Assembly: GCF_026262505.1 (NCBI RefSeq)
Contig: NC_067203.1
Coordinates: 2,728,001 to 2,792,000 of the forward strand
Origin: Trichomonas vaginalis G3
Lineage: Eukaryota > Parabasalia > Trichomonadida > Trichomonadidae
Direction: 5' to 3'
DNA length: 64,000 nucleotides
Program-made: the position numbers and the translations under genes
Notes under the pieces: generated by a model
What the model was told of the DNA's origin: nothing
What the model saw: the letters and a program-made list of their open reading frames with translations, nothing else
Database searches by the model: none
In this document: in pieces, positions 16,292 through 27,423 of the stretch
Layout: the number at the start of each line of letters is the position of its first letter
Position numbering within the stretch: the first letter of the stretch is position 1

Positions 16292-17116
16292 ATGTCAACA
16301 ACAGAGAACACAACAACTGCTATCGTTCATGAAGCCATAAGTGAAGAATATGAGTACATACAGTATAACAAACAGTTACGTCTCATTCGTTCGGTCAAAG
16401 ACGATATGTACCAAATGCAAAGTATTTTGACAGCATGTTTTGCTCCAGATACTAAACATACAGACGATTGGTTCAAAAACCAAAGCACACAAGAACTTTT
16501 GAGCGAAGCACAGCGAGACCGACTTTTTTCGGGGTCGCTTAAAACTCATGAAAATCGTAAAAATTTGCCAAATGGTTTGAGAGGTTGGTATGTACATAGA
16601 CTATTAGTAAATGCTGTTGCAATGTGGGCTTCGCCTCGTTATGCTTGGTATATTTACAGACTTCTTGACGAAATTCATAGACAAGAACGTGAAGAGATGG
16701 AAAAGAAACTTCAAGCAAAAGATGAAGTCATTGAAGCAAAAGACAAAAACATACAGAAAAGAATACCACGTTCGGTACCAAAAGGAAAGGAAAAGAACTA
16801 TAAGTATATGATTTATACTGAAGAGATGGAAAATGAAGAAGACAGAGATATGGTTATGTTGCATTTAGTCAGAAGAAACAACAAAAGCTTTTACGACCTT
16901 GCTAAGATTTACAAATCTGACAGAAATTGGTTCTATCGCGAAAACTTACCGATTTCAATGACCCCAAATGAAGATGTGAAACAAATAGTTCAAGATACGT
17001 TACCTCAAACACACTATGATATGAAAGGTTGTACAATTCTTACCTTCAAAGAAGACTTACCGCTACTGAAGGAAAAAATAACAGAGTATTTTGACAACTT
17101 CAAACAAGCAGAGTAA
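16292..17116 (+). CDS. KilA-N protein with coiled coil and C-terminal domain
   Basis: About 274 residues. The KilA-N domain comes first (DDWFKNQSTQELL ... GLRGWYVHRLLVNAVAMWASPRYAWYIYRLLDE). A charged coiled coil follows (EEMEKKLQAKDEVIEAKDKN), then a C-terminal domain resembling the DUF3627-type ends of giant-virus KilA-N proteins. It is likely a sequence-specific DNA-binding protein. Unusually, a copy of the upstream hairpin plus iteron lies inside its coding region (16512-16560), within the KilA-N domain. It looks whole and ends 15 bp before the convergent ATPase gene. Confidence 0.75.
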   Translation: MSTTENTTTAIVHEAISEEYEYIQYNKQLRLIRSVKDDMYQMQSILTACFAPDTKHTDDWFKNQSTQELLSEAQRDRLFSGSLKTHENRKNLPNGLRGWYVHRLLVNAVAMWASPRYAWYIYRLLDEIHRQEREEMEKKLQAKDEVIEAKDKNIQKRIPRSVPKGKEKNYKYMIYTEEMENEEDRDMVMLHLVRRNNKSFYDLAKIYKSDRNWFYRENLPISMTPNEDVKQIVQDTLPQTHYDMKGCTILTFKEDLPLLKEKITEYFDNFKQAE

Positions 17117-17131
17117 ATGAACCATTTATTT

Positions 17132-18007
17132 TTACGCTTGACTTTTTACAATTTGAACTTTGTTTGCGTAGATGTGAATTCTGAAAGAAGTATGAGGGTC
17201 TTGTATGACTTTGTACTTCTCCCATAGTTCATGTCTGTCAAACTTACCTGCCATGGACTCTTTCATAAGTTCCATGAAATCGTCTTCGGACAATCCGGGG
17301 AAAAGTACAATGTCAGTAAGTATTCTCTTTACATCCTTACTTAAACTCTTGGCTGTCTGTACACAAATGACAACAGAGATGTTAAAGTGTCTGAGCTTCT
17401 TAAGAATTCGACACATGTCTTGTTCTCTATTCTTTAACAAAGGATGAGAAGCAAAGTCATCTAAGATAAGAAGACATCTGTGAGGGTAAGTCTTCCAATC
17501 GTAAGATTGCAATTTCTTCGAAATGTATTCTATCTCTTTTCTGTTGTTTCTGAAGTGTTTCTTCTCTAATATTCTCTGCATTTCCTCATTTGGGTCTTTA
17601 AACTTCGAATTTATATACTCATTTATAGCATTGTACTTCAAAACTCTTCTTTGGTACTTCTTTATCCAATCTAACAACTCAGTATCTTTTATACATACTA
17701 GTTTTGACTTTTTTATAATATCTTTGAACGAATTGACGGTTTGGTCAAATTGACCCGAAGTACTACAAATAACAACTAACTCATAGAATGGGTTCTTCTC
17801 ATCTAGTTCTTGTTGTTGTGCAGCCATTTTAAGATAAGTGAAAGTCTTACCCGACCCAGGTGGTGCAATTAGACCTGTTATACCATTCTGAGCAAATAAG
17901 AACTTGTCATGTATGGGTTTTATCTGAGCATTTTCCAACTTCCTCTTGTTCTTGTTTAAAACATTCTCAAGTTTTTTGTCAATGTCAGCAAACTTTTTTT
18001 CTAACAT
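17132..18007 (-). CDS. A32-type genome-packaging ATPase
   Basis: About 291 residues from MLEKKFADIDKK. The longer upstream frame overlaps the divergent neighbour, so the later start is preferred. Walker A is GLIAPPGSGKTFT (about residue 48), Walker B is CLLILDDFA, and a sensor region VICVQTAKSLS precedes a KRILTDIVLFPG segment. This is the FtsK/HerA-like ATPase of Polintons, NCLDVs and adenovirus-like viruses that pumps DNA into preformed capsids. Homologues are at 49621-50448 and 59557-60444. It looks whole. Confidence 0.85.
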   Translation of the reverse strand: MLEKKFADIDKKLENVLNKNKRKLENAQIKPIHDKFLFAQNGITGLIAPPGSGKTFTYLKMAAQQQELDEKNPFYELVVICSTSGQFDQTVNSFKDIIKKSKLVCIKDTELLDWIKKYQRRVLKYNAINEYINSKFKDPNEEMQRILEKKHFRNNRKEIEYISKKLQSYDWKTYPHRCLLILDDFASHPLLKNREQDMCRILKKLRHFNISVVICVQTAKSLSKDVKRILTDIVLFPGLSEDDFMELMKESMAGKFDRHELWEKYKVIQDPHTSFRIHIYANKVQIVKSQA

Positions 18008-18043
18008 ATTTTTAGAAAAATTAAAACTTTTATCTTTTAGAAA
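18008..18043. promoter_or_regulatory. Divergent 36-bp promoter region
   Basis: Only 36 bp separate the ATPase start (reverse) from the start at 18044 (forward). The stretch is almost all A and T, with TTTTAG-AAA boxes facing both ways just before each ATG. No trichomonad initiator (TCA with following Y and W bases) is evident. Confidence 0.45.
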
Positions 18044-18487
18044 ATGTCTAGCGATTTCGCTATCTATATTCGAGACAAGCTTTTCGACAGCAAAACATCT
18101 GTCGACCATAAAATCTTACATAGTGTAAACAAGAAAGGTGAATTTGTTCTAAAGTTCTGTTTCTGGGAATATGACAAGAACCATAAAACATTAAGCAGAG
18201 CAGTCTTAAAATTTGTCAATGACAGACTTGTTGACAGAGATGACGCCTCTTGGAGAGATGAAGTCCAACAAAACTTCTTAGAATGCAAAGAAGACACATG
18301 CGCTGTTCTTGAAGATGAAATAAGAAAACAGAATAGAAGAGCTATTAAAGGACAAAGAACTTTTACAAAAATATGGTTCTGAGAAGTTTGACAATAACTC
18401 CACCAGAAAAAAGAAGAAGAAAAGAAAGAAAGAAAAAGTAGAAGAAGAGAGAAGAACCAGAGCCAGAGAAGAGAAATTTGACATGTA
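18044..18487 (+). pseudogene. Basic Maverick protein gene, broken
   Basis: It begins MSSDFAIYIRDKLFDSKTSV and contains a CFWEYDKNHKTLSRAVLKFV segment that looks like a folded small domain. The 3' part encodes an extremely basic Lys/Arg/Glu tail, which would suit DNA binding or nuclear import. It is divergent from the ATPase gene. Family not recognised. Broken, about one break. Confidence 0.5.
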
Positions 18488-18504
18488 AAAATAAAATTTT
18501 ATTT

Positions 18505-18924
18505 TTAGAACATTTCTGGGTCAATGTCAATGTTCTCTTCCTCTTTAGGAGTAAACACTGGCTTAGACTCTAAAATCTTTTTACCCAATTTACCTTGAAC
18601 TTCTACAACTTTAGACTCATAATATTCATAGTCGTCTGCTTTCTTTGGTTCATAAGGTATAACAAGTTTGTATGCTTTGCCTTCTTTAAGGTTTGAGAAC
18701 CTTCTGTCAAAACTTTCTTTGACTGTTAACAAACCTTCTATGTCTAAGTCTTCAAATTTCGCACCATTTTTAGTCACAATAGCAAACTTAACTGGTTCGA
18801 TGTTCCAAACTTTGCTGAATGAAGACTTTTCAAAATGGTAGAAGTAAACATTCAAATATGTGAATGGGTCTAGTTCTTCTTTAAGTCCTGACATGTACTT
18901 GTTTACTGAGATGAATTTCGTCAT
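18505..18924 (-). CDS. Conserved Maverick protein, 139 aa (cross-lineage family)
   Basis: It starts MTKFISVNKYMSGL and has a central NVYFYHFEKSSFSKVWNIEP region. The same pattern (KFVTVN-x-x-M at the start, then DVYFDD ... KFNIKPIAFA) occurs in the outer element's terminal genes at 28804-29277 and 53095-53574, so the family is conserved across divergent Mavericks. It sits among the helicase and ATPase genes, pointing to a replication or packaging accessory role. It looks whole. Confidence 0.6.
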   Translation of the reverse strand: MTKFISVNKYMSGLKEELDPFTYLNVYFYHFEKSSFSKVWNIEPVKFAIVTKNGAKFEDLDIEGLLTVKESFDRRFSNLKEGKAYKLVIPYEPKKADDYEYYESKVVEVQGKLGKKILESKPVFTPKEEENIDIDPEMF

Positions 18925-18960
18925 CTTTCTATCGGATAAAAAAAATATTTTTTTTAAAAT

Positions 18961-20199
18961 TTACTCAGAAAAATTTTTCTTTGTATATACACATTCTGTA
19001 TGTCTAAAAGACTTTTGACATTTGCCAAGAATGTTCGTTTAGACGCTGTCATATAACCATACTCTTGACAATATTGTTTATAACGAATCGTACAATGACC
19101 TTTCATCTAAACACTCAAAGTCAGTTTCATCTATGAACAGTTCATATACACTCTTGTTTGCTTCTAACAATGTTTGTCTCTCTTCGGTATGTGGAATTTG
19201 TCTTGGATTGAACTTAGAAATATCTAATGTCATGAAATATGAGAACAAGTGTTGTAAAAGTCAGATGTTAAAGTTTCTGCTAAGTCGTCAAAATATTCTG
19301 TATCTTGCATATGAGAATCTGACGTTCTGACAACTACATATCTTCTGTCAGAACTTTCTAACTTCATCGGAACAGCATTGTTTGAAACCATGACGAAGTT
19401 TGCAACATTTTCACAAACTCTTTGGTCTTTATATTTTCTTTCAACAACTCCAACTTTGTCTGTTATAAGACTCTTCAAAGCATCTGAGTTCAAAACTTTT
19501 GTTGTATCTATACTTTGAAGTTCGTTACATACTATAAGTTTCATATTCTCTATTGAAGAGTTAAATTTACCGCAGATGTTTTCTAAGTTTGTCATATTCG
19601 GATTCGGAATAGCCCTCTAACAGTTTGCATAAGATATCTGTAAAGAAAGTGTTCTTAACCAGTTCCTTGTTTTCCAATTATGATGAGAGCAGTTTCATTT
19701 TTAGCACTTGGATGTTGTAAGATGTTTGCAAACCAACATAAGATATACTCATAAACCTTTTCGTTTCCATTGCATATAATTTCTTTGACATGGTCTAACC
19801 AAGCTTCTATAATATTTTCTTTCCATTCTACTTGTTCGTATTTATATCCAGTGAAGATAGAATAGAAGTTTGGAGAAGGTGTATAGAACTTTATACCACG
19901 AACTGAAAAATCTTCTAACTTTGACAATAAGATATCCCAAGCATCTAACATCTTCATAACCAACTTGTACGACTTTTATTTTCTTAAGTTTCTGTCTACA
20001 TTCTTGTTCTGAAACTATTGTCGCTCTTGTTTGTTAAAGACAACATCCCATTCTTTCATGACATAACATTCTGGGGCAGAGTCGACATAAATGACTAAAC
20101 GTTTCAAATTCTCGACTGCTTTTTTTATAGTCTCTAAATGGACACATATTTCTGAAGGCTTGGAAGTCATAAAAATCTGAAACATCTATTCTGTACATT
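18961..20199 (-). pseudogene. SF3 (D5-like) helicase, broken
   Basis: A reverse-strand gene beginning near MYRIDVSDFYDFQ. Recognisable parts are the D5-type pre-helicase region (FYTPSPNFYSIFTGYKYE), the KNETALIIIGKQGTG Walker A region and the arginine-finger end with VANFVMVSNNAVP and RRYVVV. It is homologous to 41296-43604 in the outer element and would unwind element DNA during replication. Heavily broken, at least five breaks. Confidence 0.7.
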
Positions 20200-20226
20200 T
20201 TTATAAAAATAAAAAAATATTTTTTT

Positions 20227-20918
20227 TTATTCTTGACTTTGTTGTTGCATTTGTTCCATTTGTTGCATTTGTTGTTCTTGAGCTATTTGTTGTTGAAGTT
20301 GTTCTTGTAGTACAATACTTTCACCAGTTGCATCTTCCAATTCGAAACTTTCTGCCGTCATTGACAAATACATAGGACATAAAGTTTTACAGGAACAAAG
20401 TTTGCGTCAACTAAGGTTAAGTTTATGTTGCTAAAGTGTTTGAGTTTACTAAAGCTGAAAACTCTGCATTCGAATGAACAATAGGCAAACCAGCAGAGAA
20501 AGTGTTGTTTATACGCATGAGTATTTTTTGGTCATTAGTAGTTTCTGTCGACATTCGAATAACACTTTGAACCTAAGTTTGAAACAATATAATAAAAATA
20601 GGTGTACTTAAAGTCAATGGAACAGATAGACCTTGTATGACACCTTTTCCTGTTATAGGAAACTGTTGGTAGTAAAAACCAGATATAAGTTTTGTATTAT
20701 AGCTCATATTGTTTATAGTAAACTCAGTCGGACATCCCAAACATAATGAAACCTGTCTAGTTGCAGCACATGTTACATCGTCCTTAAAGTATTAAAATAA
20801 GTCAACAAAAACCTGTTGGTGGTATATCTGAGTAAGTATCTTCAAAGAAGTATTTTTTACCATTCACAACAACAAAGTCTTCTGGTGTCAAAAGAGCAAA
20901 ACAGGCTTTAGTCGTCAT
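20227..20918 (-). pseudogene. Capsid-module gene, broken
   Basis: It begins MTTKACFALLTPEDFVVVNG and ends in a Gln-rich tail (QEQLQQQIAQEQQMQQ). Part of the middle (NTKLISGFYYQQFPITGKG) resembles the lineage-3 gene at 62920-63683 and the outer element's 46738-47445 gene, which occupy similar places beside the CCG-motif gene. It is probably a minor virion protein. Heavily broken, about six breaks. Confidence 0.5.
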
Positions 20919-20929
20919 TGTGTTTAAGG

Positions 20930-21625
20930 TTAGTTTACAATATCGTCTTGAAGACTTTGTAAGTTTGTTGTTATAGAATTATATGACTCAGGGTTTTTAG
21001 TCGTAATAGTATAAACCACTAATGTCTTTCTGCCATTTACTTAGCAACTAAATTTTAATGAAATGTTGTGGTCGTCAAATATTTTTATAACGTCTGGGAA
21101 ACTATATTTTAAGTTCAACGTCTCACCTCCTTTCATAACGTAATATCTTGTCAATGACATTATATGAAACACCACAGCAAGCAATGTCGGGTTCTATTTC
21201 TTTTGATGTTTATATCGTCTGCCTCTGTCAAAAAGTTTTCATAGTTTTCTTTCAAAACTTCATGAGGTGCAATGACATATGATTCACTTTTACAGGGTTG
21301 TGTTCGACCAAGTTTAACATTAGACCTAAAGCTTGACAAATCTTCTCCTGAGTTTTAAGTTTGTCTTTAGTTGTTGGTAGTCATTTCGAATATCTGCAAC
21401 AGAACTTAAGTCTCTGCTAACTTCAGGATATGTTGGTTGTTCTTTTACAGGAACTATTGTTATACCATCTTCGTCTTCGTATGGTTTCCCCACTTCAACA
21501 TCTCTGTCTTTGACATTGACAACAACACTTTGACTGTTTGTTTGAGTTGGTGAATTTAACTTCACATCTGCCACCGCCATTAAACCTTTTGAAACACTTA
21601 CGCTTCTATTTTTCGGAAATGACAT
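20930..21625 (-). pseudogene. Conserved capsid-module gene with CCG motif, broken
   Basis: It begins MSFPKNRSVSVSKGLMAVAD, continues with a Pro-rich linker (PVKEQPTYPEV) and a conserved late segment with a CCG triplet. Homologues are at 47941-48595 (SCCGTV) and 60866-61426 (ECCGQT), each beside capsid-module genes and the ATPase. I do not know its function, but it is one of the most widely kept small genes in these elements. Broken, about two or three breaks. Confidence 0.55.
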
Positions 21626-21643
21626 TTTACTTAGAATAAAAAG

Positions 21644-21850
21644 ATGGACGTATTCGGATATCTCTTTGAATTGAAGCAAAACAAAGTTTACACACACAAA
21701 CAATACAAATACATTGACAGAATAGTTCTTTATACAAACAATGGAAAATGTTATAGAATAGCAGTCTTTGCTGAACCAAAATATTTTCATAAAGCAAAGA
21801 AAGTTGGTATAACCGAAATGGTGAAAGTTCTTGAAGCAGACAAAATATAA
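21644..21850 (+). CDS. Small Maverick protein, 68 aa
   Basis: It starts MDVFGYLFELKQNKVYTHKQ, divergent from the CCG-motif gene with only 18 bp between starts, in the compact style of these elements. Mixed alpha/beta composition with a Lys/Tyr-rich core. It may be incomplete at its 3' end, because Maverick-like coding character continues toward 21957. Family not recognised. Confidence 0.4.
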   Translation: MDVFGYLFELKQNKVYTHKQYKYIDRIVLYTNNGKCYRIAVFAEPKYFHKAKKVGITEMVKVLEADKI

Positions 21851-21956
21851 CAACAAAACTGACCGATATTTCTAAAGGAAAGTTTATAATACAATATTAT
21901 GTCAAAACTGGCGTACTGTCAATATTTGACGGAGAGAAGTCAGTTCAAGAACAACT

Positions 21957-23556
21957 TACTGACCTGCTGCCAAAATCTGCTCGATGGAAGCTGTCGTTAT
22001 GCCAATCTGAGGAGCCCCAGCAGGTTTCATCGAACGAATCTTCAAAAGAGCATCTTCCGTGAAAAGTGCTATTGGTTTTGTAAACTTCTTTGCTTTCAAT
22101 TCATCTGGACCGTCTCTGTCACCAGTATATTGTATTTGTACAGTACCAACAGTTGAAATACCACCCATAAAGTCTTCTGAGTCAGCAAATGGAATGCCAA
22201 GCCAAAAGTTTGAACGGTCTCCATTTGTATATTGAGTTTTTTGACCTCCTGTATGAGTCCATACTTTCACATATGGCATAATAGAACTTTGCATTTCAGG
22301 GTTAATGGTTGTTGTGAAGTTGTTGTTAAAGTTCATAGCATCTAATGTCAAGTTGTATGACCTCATATCTTCAACTGTAGAATATTCTTCTCTTGGATAA
22401 TATTTGCCATCTATGTTTATATGATATTTAATACCAGGGTTGTAGAAACAAGAATAGTCATTTATAGTTCGTCTGAACAGTACAAACATAGTATCTGCAT
22501 GTTTCATTGCAGTTGTTAAGGCAATATCTGTTCTTGCACCTGGGTCAGCACTTTGGTTTCCAACTTCACCTGCAAAGTCTTTGACAGATATTTGGTGTAT
22601 AGGGAACATAAGTGGAACTGCAATATATTTGGCAGCTAAAGCATTTGAAATATCTGGGTCCAACATATAAACGGCAAGTCTGCTTTCTATTCTCTTGCAT
22701 TCAAATTTTTCGCATGTGAACTTAACTGGGTCCCAAGCAGTTCCAGCAGCATTGAAATAATAGTTTACTTCAGTGTTGAAGTTTGAGAAACCAAAGTCTA
22801 AGTCAACTTTGTCTTTGCAAAAGTCACAGAACTTGGTCCACCAGTTCCAGTTACAGTAATAGTGAATGGGTCTTGTGTTGGTGCAATGACTAAGTTATTT
22901 TTGCTTGGAGTAAGTTCGATAGAAATTTTTCCTGCCCAGTTTGGCAAGTATCTTAAAAACCTGAAGATGAGGAAAGATGACAAAGGAACTCTAAGTTTCA
23001 GTTTTACTTTAGTGGCAGCAGTCCATCTGAACCAGAAAGGTTAACATAAACTCCTGGAACGTTAGGGTCAAGTCTTCTTATTTTCTCAATAGTTGCATAC
23101 TGGTCTGTTTGTTCTCTAGCTTGTGGTTGTACTGAGTTTCTCAAAGCGAACCATTCATAGTTTGCCCATGTTACTGTTTGAACTAAGTCAGAGTTAGAAT
23201 ATATCTTATATCCCATGAAAACTTCTGGAGCATATTGGTATCCGACATAGAAAATTCCATTGCAACCTTTCTTGTCAGACAACTTGGCAGAAGGTTTTAT
23301 TTCAATGTCTTGTTCCACTATAAGAATGAGTTGTCAATAGAAATAATATGAAACCTGTCGCATGCAATATCTACTGTTGTTGAAGAACCTTCACCAAACT
23401 CACTACATTTCCATAAGAAACAGCAGTTGTATATTCGTAAGTTCCAGGAACTATTTCTGACCTTCTAATGGCATTGTCGCATTCGTTATACCATTCGGAA
23501 ACATTTCCGTTCATGGCATCCAAAACTGTTGGCGTTATATTCTGAGCGGCGTACAT
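21957..23556 (-). pseudogene. Maverick major capsid protein, broken
   Basis: It begins MYAAQNITPTVLDAMNGNVS. Recognisable parts are RRSEIVPGTYEYTTAVSYGN, the CNGIFYVGYQYAPEVFMGYK region and the long C-terminal part with the LTLDAMNFNNNFTTTINPEM segment and TNGDRSNFWLGIPF. Position (after the ATPase/helicase block and before the large scaffold-like gene), size and architecture match the Maverick major capsid gene. The outer element's 50473-52113 gene is the equivalent. Major capsid proteins of this group are double-jelly-roll shells. Broken, about four breaks. Confidence 0.65.
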
Positions 23557-23588
23557 TTCATATGGGTAAAAATATAGAATAGTTGGAT

Positions 23589-26500
23589 TTATGTGTCATA
23601 ATAGAACCCACGTGGACCAAGCTTTACTTTCTTCCTGGCTGAGTTTTTAACTCTTCTTTTTCCTTCATTGCCACTACTTTCACTAGATGAAGTTACTTCT
23701 TCACTACTTTCACTTTGTTCTACTCTTCTCTTCTTCTTTGGTGTCGCTTTTGGTAACTTGCCCTCTGCTTCAAGTTGTTGCATCTTTGCCTCATGTTCAC
23801 CTAGTATGTTGTAAATTTCCCATGTCCTTTTTGCCTTTGGGCTCTGGTCGCCATCTCAGGTAACCTATATCCTAGAAAGATTTTGTCATAGTTTGTATTT
23901 GAGTCTTCGCGTATTGTTTGCATGACTCTTTCCTGAGTTTCCGGTTCAAGCTCTTCAAATATAGCTTGTCCATATGGAATAAGCTCGTTTCCAAATATAT
24001 GTTTTTGTAGCCATTCTGGTTTTCTTTCCATGTTACCAATAATATCTTTTGTGAATGGGAAAGCTTTTACCCAATGTTTCAGTCTTGCGTCATTTATTTC
24101 TGTAGTTGGTTTTATTTTGTCAAGGAACATGTTTTTCAATACTAACATTTCATTTGGTACTGTCCATTTGAGTTTTCTTAAATATTCATCCCTTCTCGGT
24201 TCATTGTCTGCAAAGTAAGTTTTTATGACATTTTGTAAACTTTCGTTTGCAAGGTCATGTACAATAGGTTCTCTTCCTTCTTCTCCCTAACTTTCTTTCT
24301 AAACTCTTCACCAAATATACCATCTCTATGGTTCTGTGTAGTTCTTTGAGATAAATGTTCTAGAACGTCAGGTGTTATATTTCCATCAGCCATGTTCATT
24401 TCATACTGGTCCAAAATATCTGCATCTTTCATATCTTTCAATGGCATTAAAGCCGCGCTGAAAATACCAGCTATATCTGGTTCACCATTCACTTCCATTG
24501 CGTCTACAACTTCTTGGAATTGTGGTTGTAAGTTTATGAACCACCTATCCGGGTTAGCTTTATGACCCCATCTCATTGTAGTTCCATAGTCTGCAGAAAC
24601 AAAAGTAGGTTTGTTTCCATATTGGTTAGGTTCTGAATGAACTTTAAACAATGTTTCATTTCTATATGTTTTGTTGAAATTTAACCTTTTATTTTCACCG
24701 AGTTCAGCCAAAGATTGAACGTTATATGGTCGTAAGTAAAAAGGGTTGTTGTATTTGCGTACATTTTCTTTCAGTACTTCCATTCTATGCTGAATATTTT
24801 CATCTGGTGTTGGAGTCTTTTGTATGTCGGCAAACATTTTTCGATATTCTTCTACCATGTCAGCCGAATTTTTCTTAGACTCTTGGAAAGATTCCATATT
24901 CACCTCATACTCTTGTTGAGGGTCAAGATTTTTCGGCTGTTCCAAATCTTCATCTAGTTCTGTGAAGTTAGTTTCCAAAGGAGGGACTTGTTCGTTTCCT
25001 TCAGGCTCTTCTAGCTGTTGTTGCTGAACTATTTCTTCCATGTCTGGTTGTATCTGAACTTCTTCCTGTGGAGTTTCTTGTACCTCATCTGCTGGCATTT
25101 CATATATTCCGAGACCGTTTTTAACAAGTTCCCTATCTAAGTCATCCGGACTCATAAACCTTTCTTCTTTCGTTCCGTCTCTATTTTTTACGCGTTTCAT
25201 GAAGAGAGTTGAAATATCATTTAGCTCTGACACCAAATATCTCGGAGTAAATTCAGTCATGTCATTTGGATGATATGCTATTAAATCATATTCCTTAGCG
25301 AGTTTGTATTTTCCAGGTTTGAAATTATATCCCATTTGGTGCTGAGCCATAAAGCTAAATAGGTTCGGGTCAGTATTTCCTTCCTTGAACTTTCTAATAG
25401 CTTCTTTATATCTGTCACTAAAGTCAAGAGTATCTGGGTAACCATAATCTTCCTTAAGCATTTTTAAGAATTCTTGGTTTCCTTGTTCTCTACTTCTTTT
25501 ATGTCCTTGCTCTGTTTGTGGTTGTTGTTGTGCAGGGTTTTGAACTGTTGGTTGCTGTGCTGGTTGTTGTTGTTGTGCTGGATTTTGAACTGTTGGTTGT
25601 TGTTGTTGTGCTGGATTTTGAACTGTTGGTTGTTGTGTTGGATTTTGAACTGTTGGTTGTTGTGTTGGTTTTGGTGCATGCCTGTGTCTGTGTCCATGTG
25701 ACGATGTAAATGTTTTAGGTAGTCCTGGTGCAGGTGCTTCTCTTGGAGGGTTTGGTGGTATATAAGTTCCACTAGCTAGTATATAAGTTCCACCAGCTGG
25801 CACATATGTTCCATCTGCAGCATAATGTCCTACCTGACTTTTCGTTTTTAAGAAAGCATTTACTAGGTCTGTTTTGGTCTGTTGTAACTCTTTTTCTTGA
25901 CTTTCCACAACAGTTGCTCTAACGGCGTCATAGGCACTTTGAACTGCCTGTCTCGTTGCTGCATCTGTTATTTTCGTCATATTTTGTGCTACTTCTCTTA
26001 ACTCTTTGTCGAAACCTTCAGACTTCAGTTTCTTTCCAGATGAGAAGTCGTTCACTAGTTTCACCTTACTATGAAGAGCTTCGAAGGCGTTCTTAAAGTC
26101 AGCATTCATTAAAGCTTCATTTGAACTGTCTTCATCCGCTTGTATTTTTGTCCTTATTGACCCTATAAGTTGGGCTGCTTTAGCGTTGGCTTGGGCATCT
26201 AACCAGTCATTATTAGCTTTTATATATTCTGCGCTTTTCATTGCCTTTTGCATGGCTGCGTCGTTATTTTTACTTTCTTGTGCTAAGTTTTCATACTGTA
26301 CGGTTTGGTTTTGCAACTGTAAAAGTTTTTCTGCCTTTACATTTGCTTCAACTTCTTTTTTATACTCATCGCTATCCATATATGTCTTCAGGGCTTTTTG
26401 TTTTATTTCTTCATCTTTCAGTACTTTATATTGAGTAGTATGGTTTTTCAAATTTATAACATCTTGTTCCATTTTTGCTACTTCTGCTGCTTTTTCTGAC

Positions 26501-26910
26501 ACTTTTTTCGCATATTCCTCTGTACTTAGTTCTTTCAGTTGTTCTTCTTTCTTCTTTTTCTCTACGTTTAACTCATTGAGTTTCTTTGTGTGTCTGTCAT
26601 ATTCTAGTTTCTTTTCGTTTTCACTTATTTGTTTCTGTATGTCTATGTTTGACTTTTTGACATCTGTTATTTGATTTTTGAGTGAACTCAAATTCATTTG
26701 ACTTTGAGGGTTATAAGCTGTTCCGTCTGCAGCTCCACCATAGCCTGCCATTTTCGCTAAAAGTGCCGCTCTTAAACCTCCACTCTGTGCACCAATAACT
26801 CGGTTTAAGAGCATAGGGTTGCTTGACATTTGTTGCAACATAGTGGGGTCATTCATCATTTGTTGTTGCAACTGTTGTTGTGGTGTCAGTTTTACTATTG
26901 GATGTTTCAA
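23589..26910 (-). pseudogene. Large scaffold-like virion protein, broken
   Basis: About 1100 residues beginning MKHPIVKLTPQQQLQQQMMN. The first third is a long coiled coil (Lys/Glu/Gln-rich, about residues 80-320). A Pro/Gln-rich tandem stretch follows (about 25520-25690, unit around TVQNPAQQQQ), then globular regions (YNVQSLAELGENKRLNF, RWFINLQPQFQEV) and a C-terminal Ser/Glu and Lys/Arg-rich tail. The outer element's 299-residue gene (48680-49579) may be a shorter functional counterpart. Probable internal scaffold or core protein. Broken, about two breaks. Confidence 0.5.
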
Positions 26911-27017
26911 TGCTCCTTCCTCTTACGTATATTCTTACGTAGCTTACGTGGCATTTTAAGTGAAGTAAAAAACGGTTTTTGACAGATGTTTATATGACAC
27001 TTTTTGTTCAGCTCAAA

Positions 27018-27221
27018 AAACTACTCGGTCAAAGTGTTGTCAGTTTTGTAAAATAACCGTCCTATCTCATTCTATAAGGGGGAAAGGCTTCTCAAAGTAT
27101 ACTTCCTTAGAACGCCTGTAACTTTTCCTGTAGCGACGATAGACCCTTACTTGTCAGGACAAAGTTATACTATTTTGAGTGCTCTACAAAAAAGTCAACG
27201 GCGACGACTCTCAAAAACCGT
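27018..27221. repeat. Subterminal inverted repeat, right arm
   Basis: The reverse complement of 3553-3750 over about 200 bp, with scattered differences. The arm lies 1.6 kb inside the right terminus and just upstream of gene 27424, so it may also act as that gene's control region. Confidence 0.7.
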
Positions 27222-27423
27222 TGTGCAAAAAGTTTTACCGTTGGACAAAAAAGTATATATAGAAAACAAAAAACGTTTATAGTTCATTCAATATTTGAGA
27301 TGGAACGGTTTGCCAACGGAGACTTTCAATAAAATAAAAAAATAGAGGGGGTTACCGTTGACGAAAACGGTTTATTTTAAACTTTTCTATGAGTAGTCCG
27401 AAAAAAACAGTTTATTTTTCATA

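Noticed and set aside
25474-25709. Cys/Leu/Trp-rich forward frames that look like membrane proteins
   Set aside because: Antisense of the Pro/Gln repeat stretch of the large scaffold-like gene.
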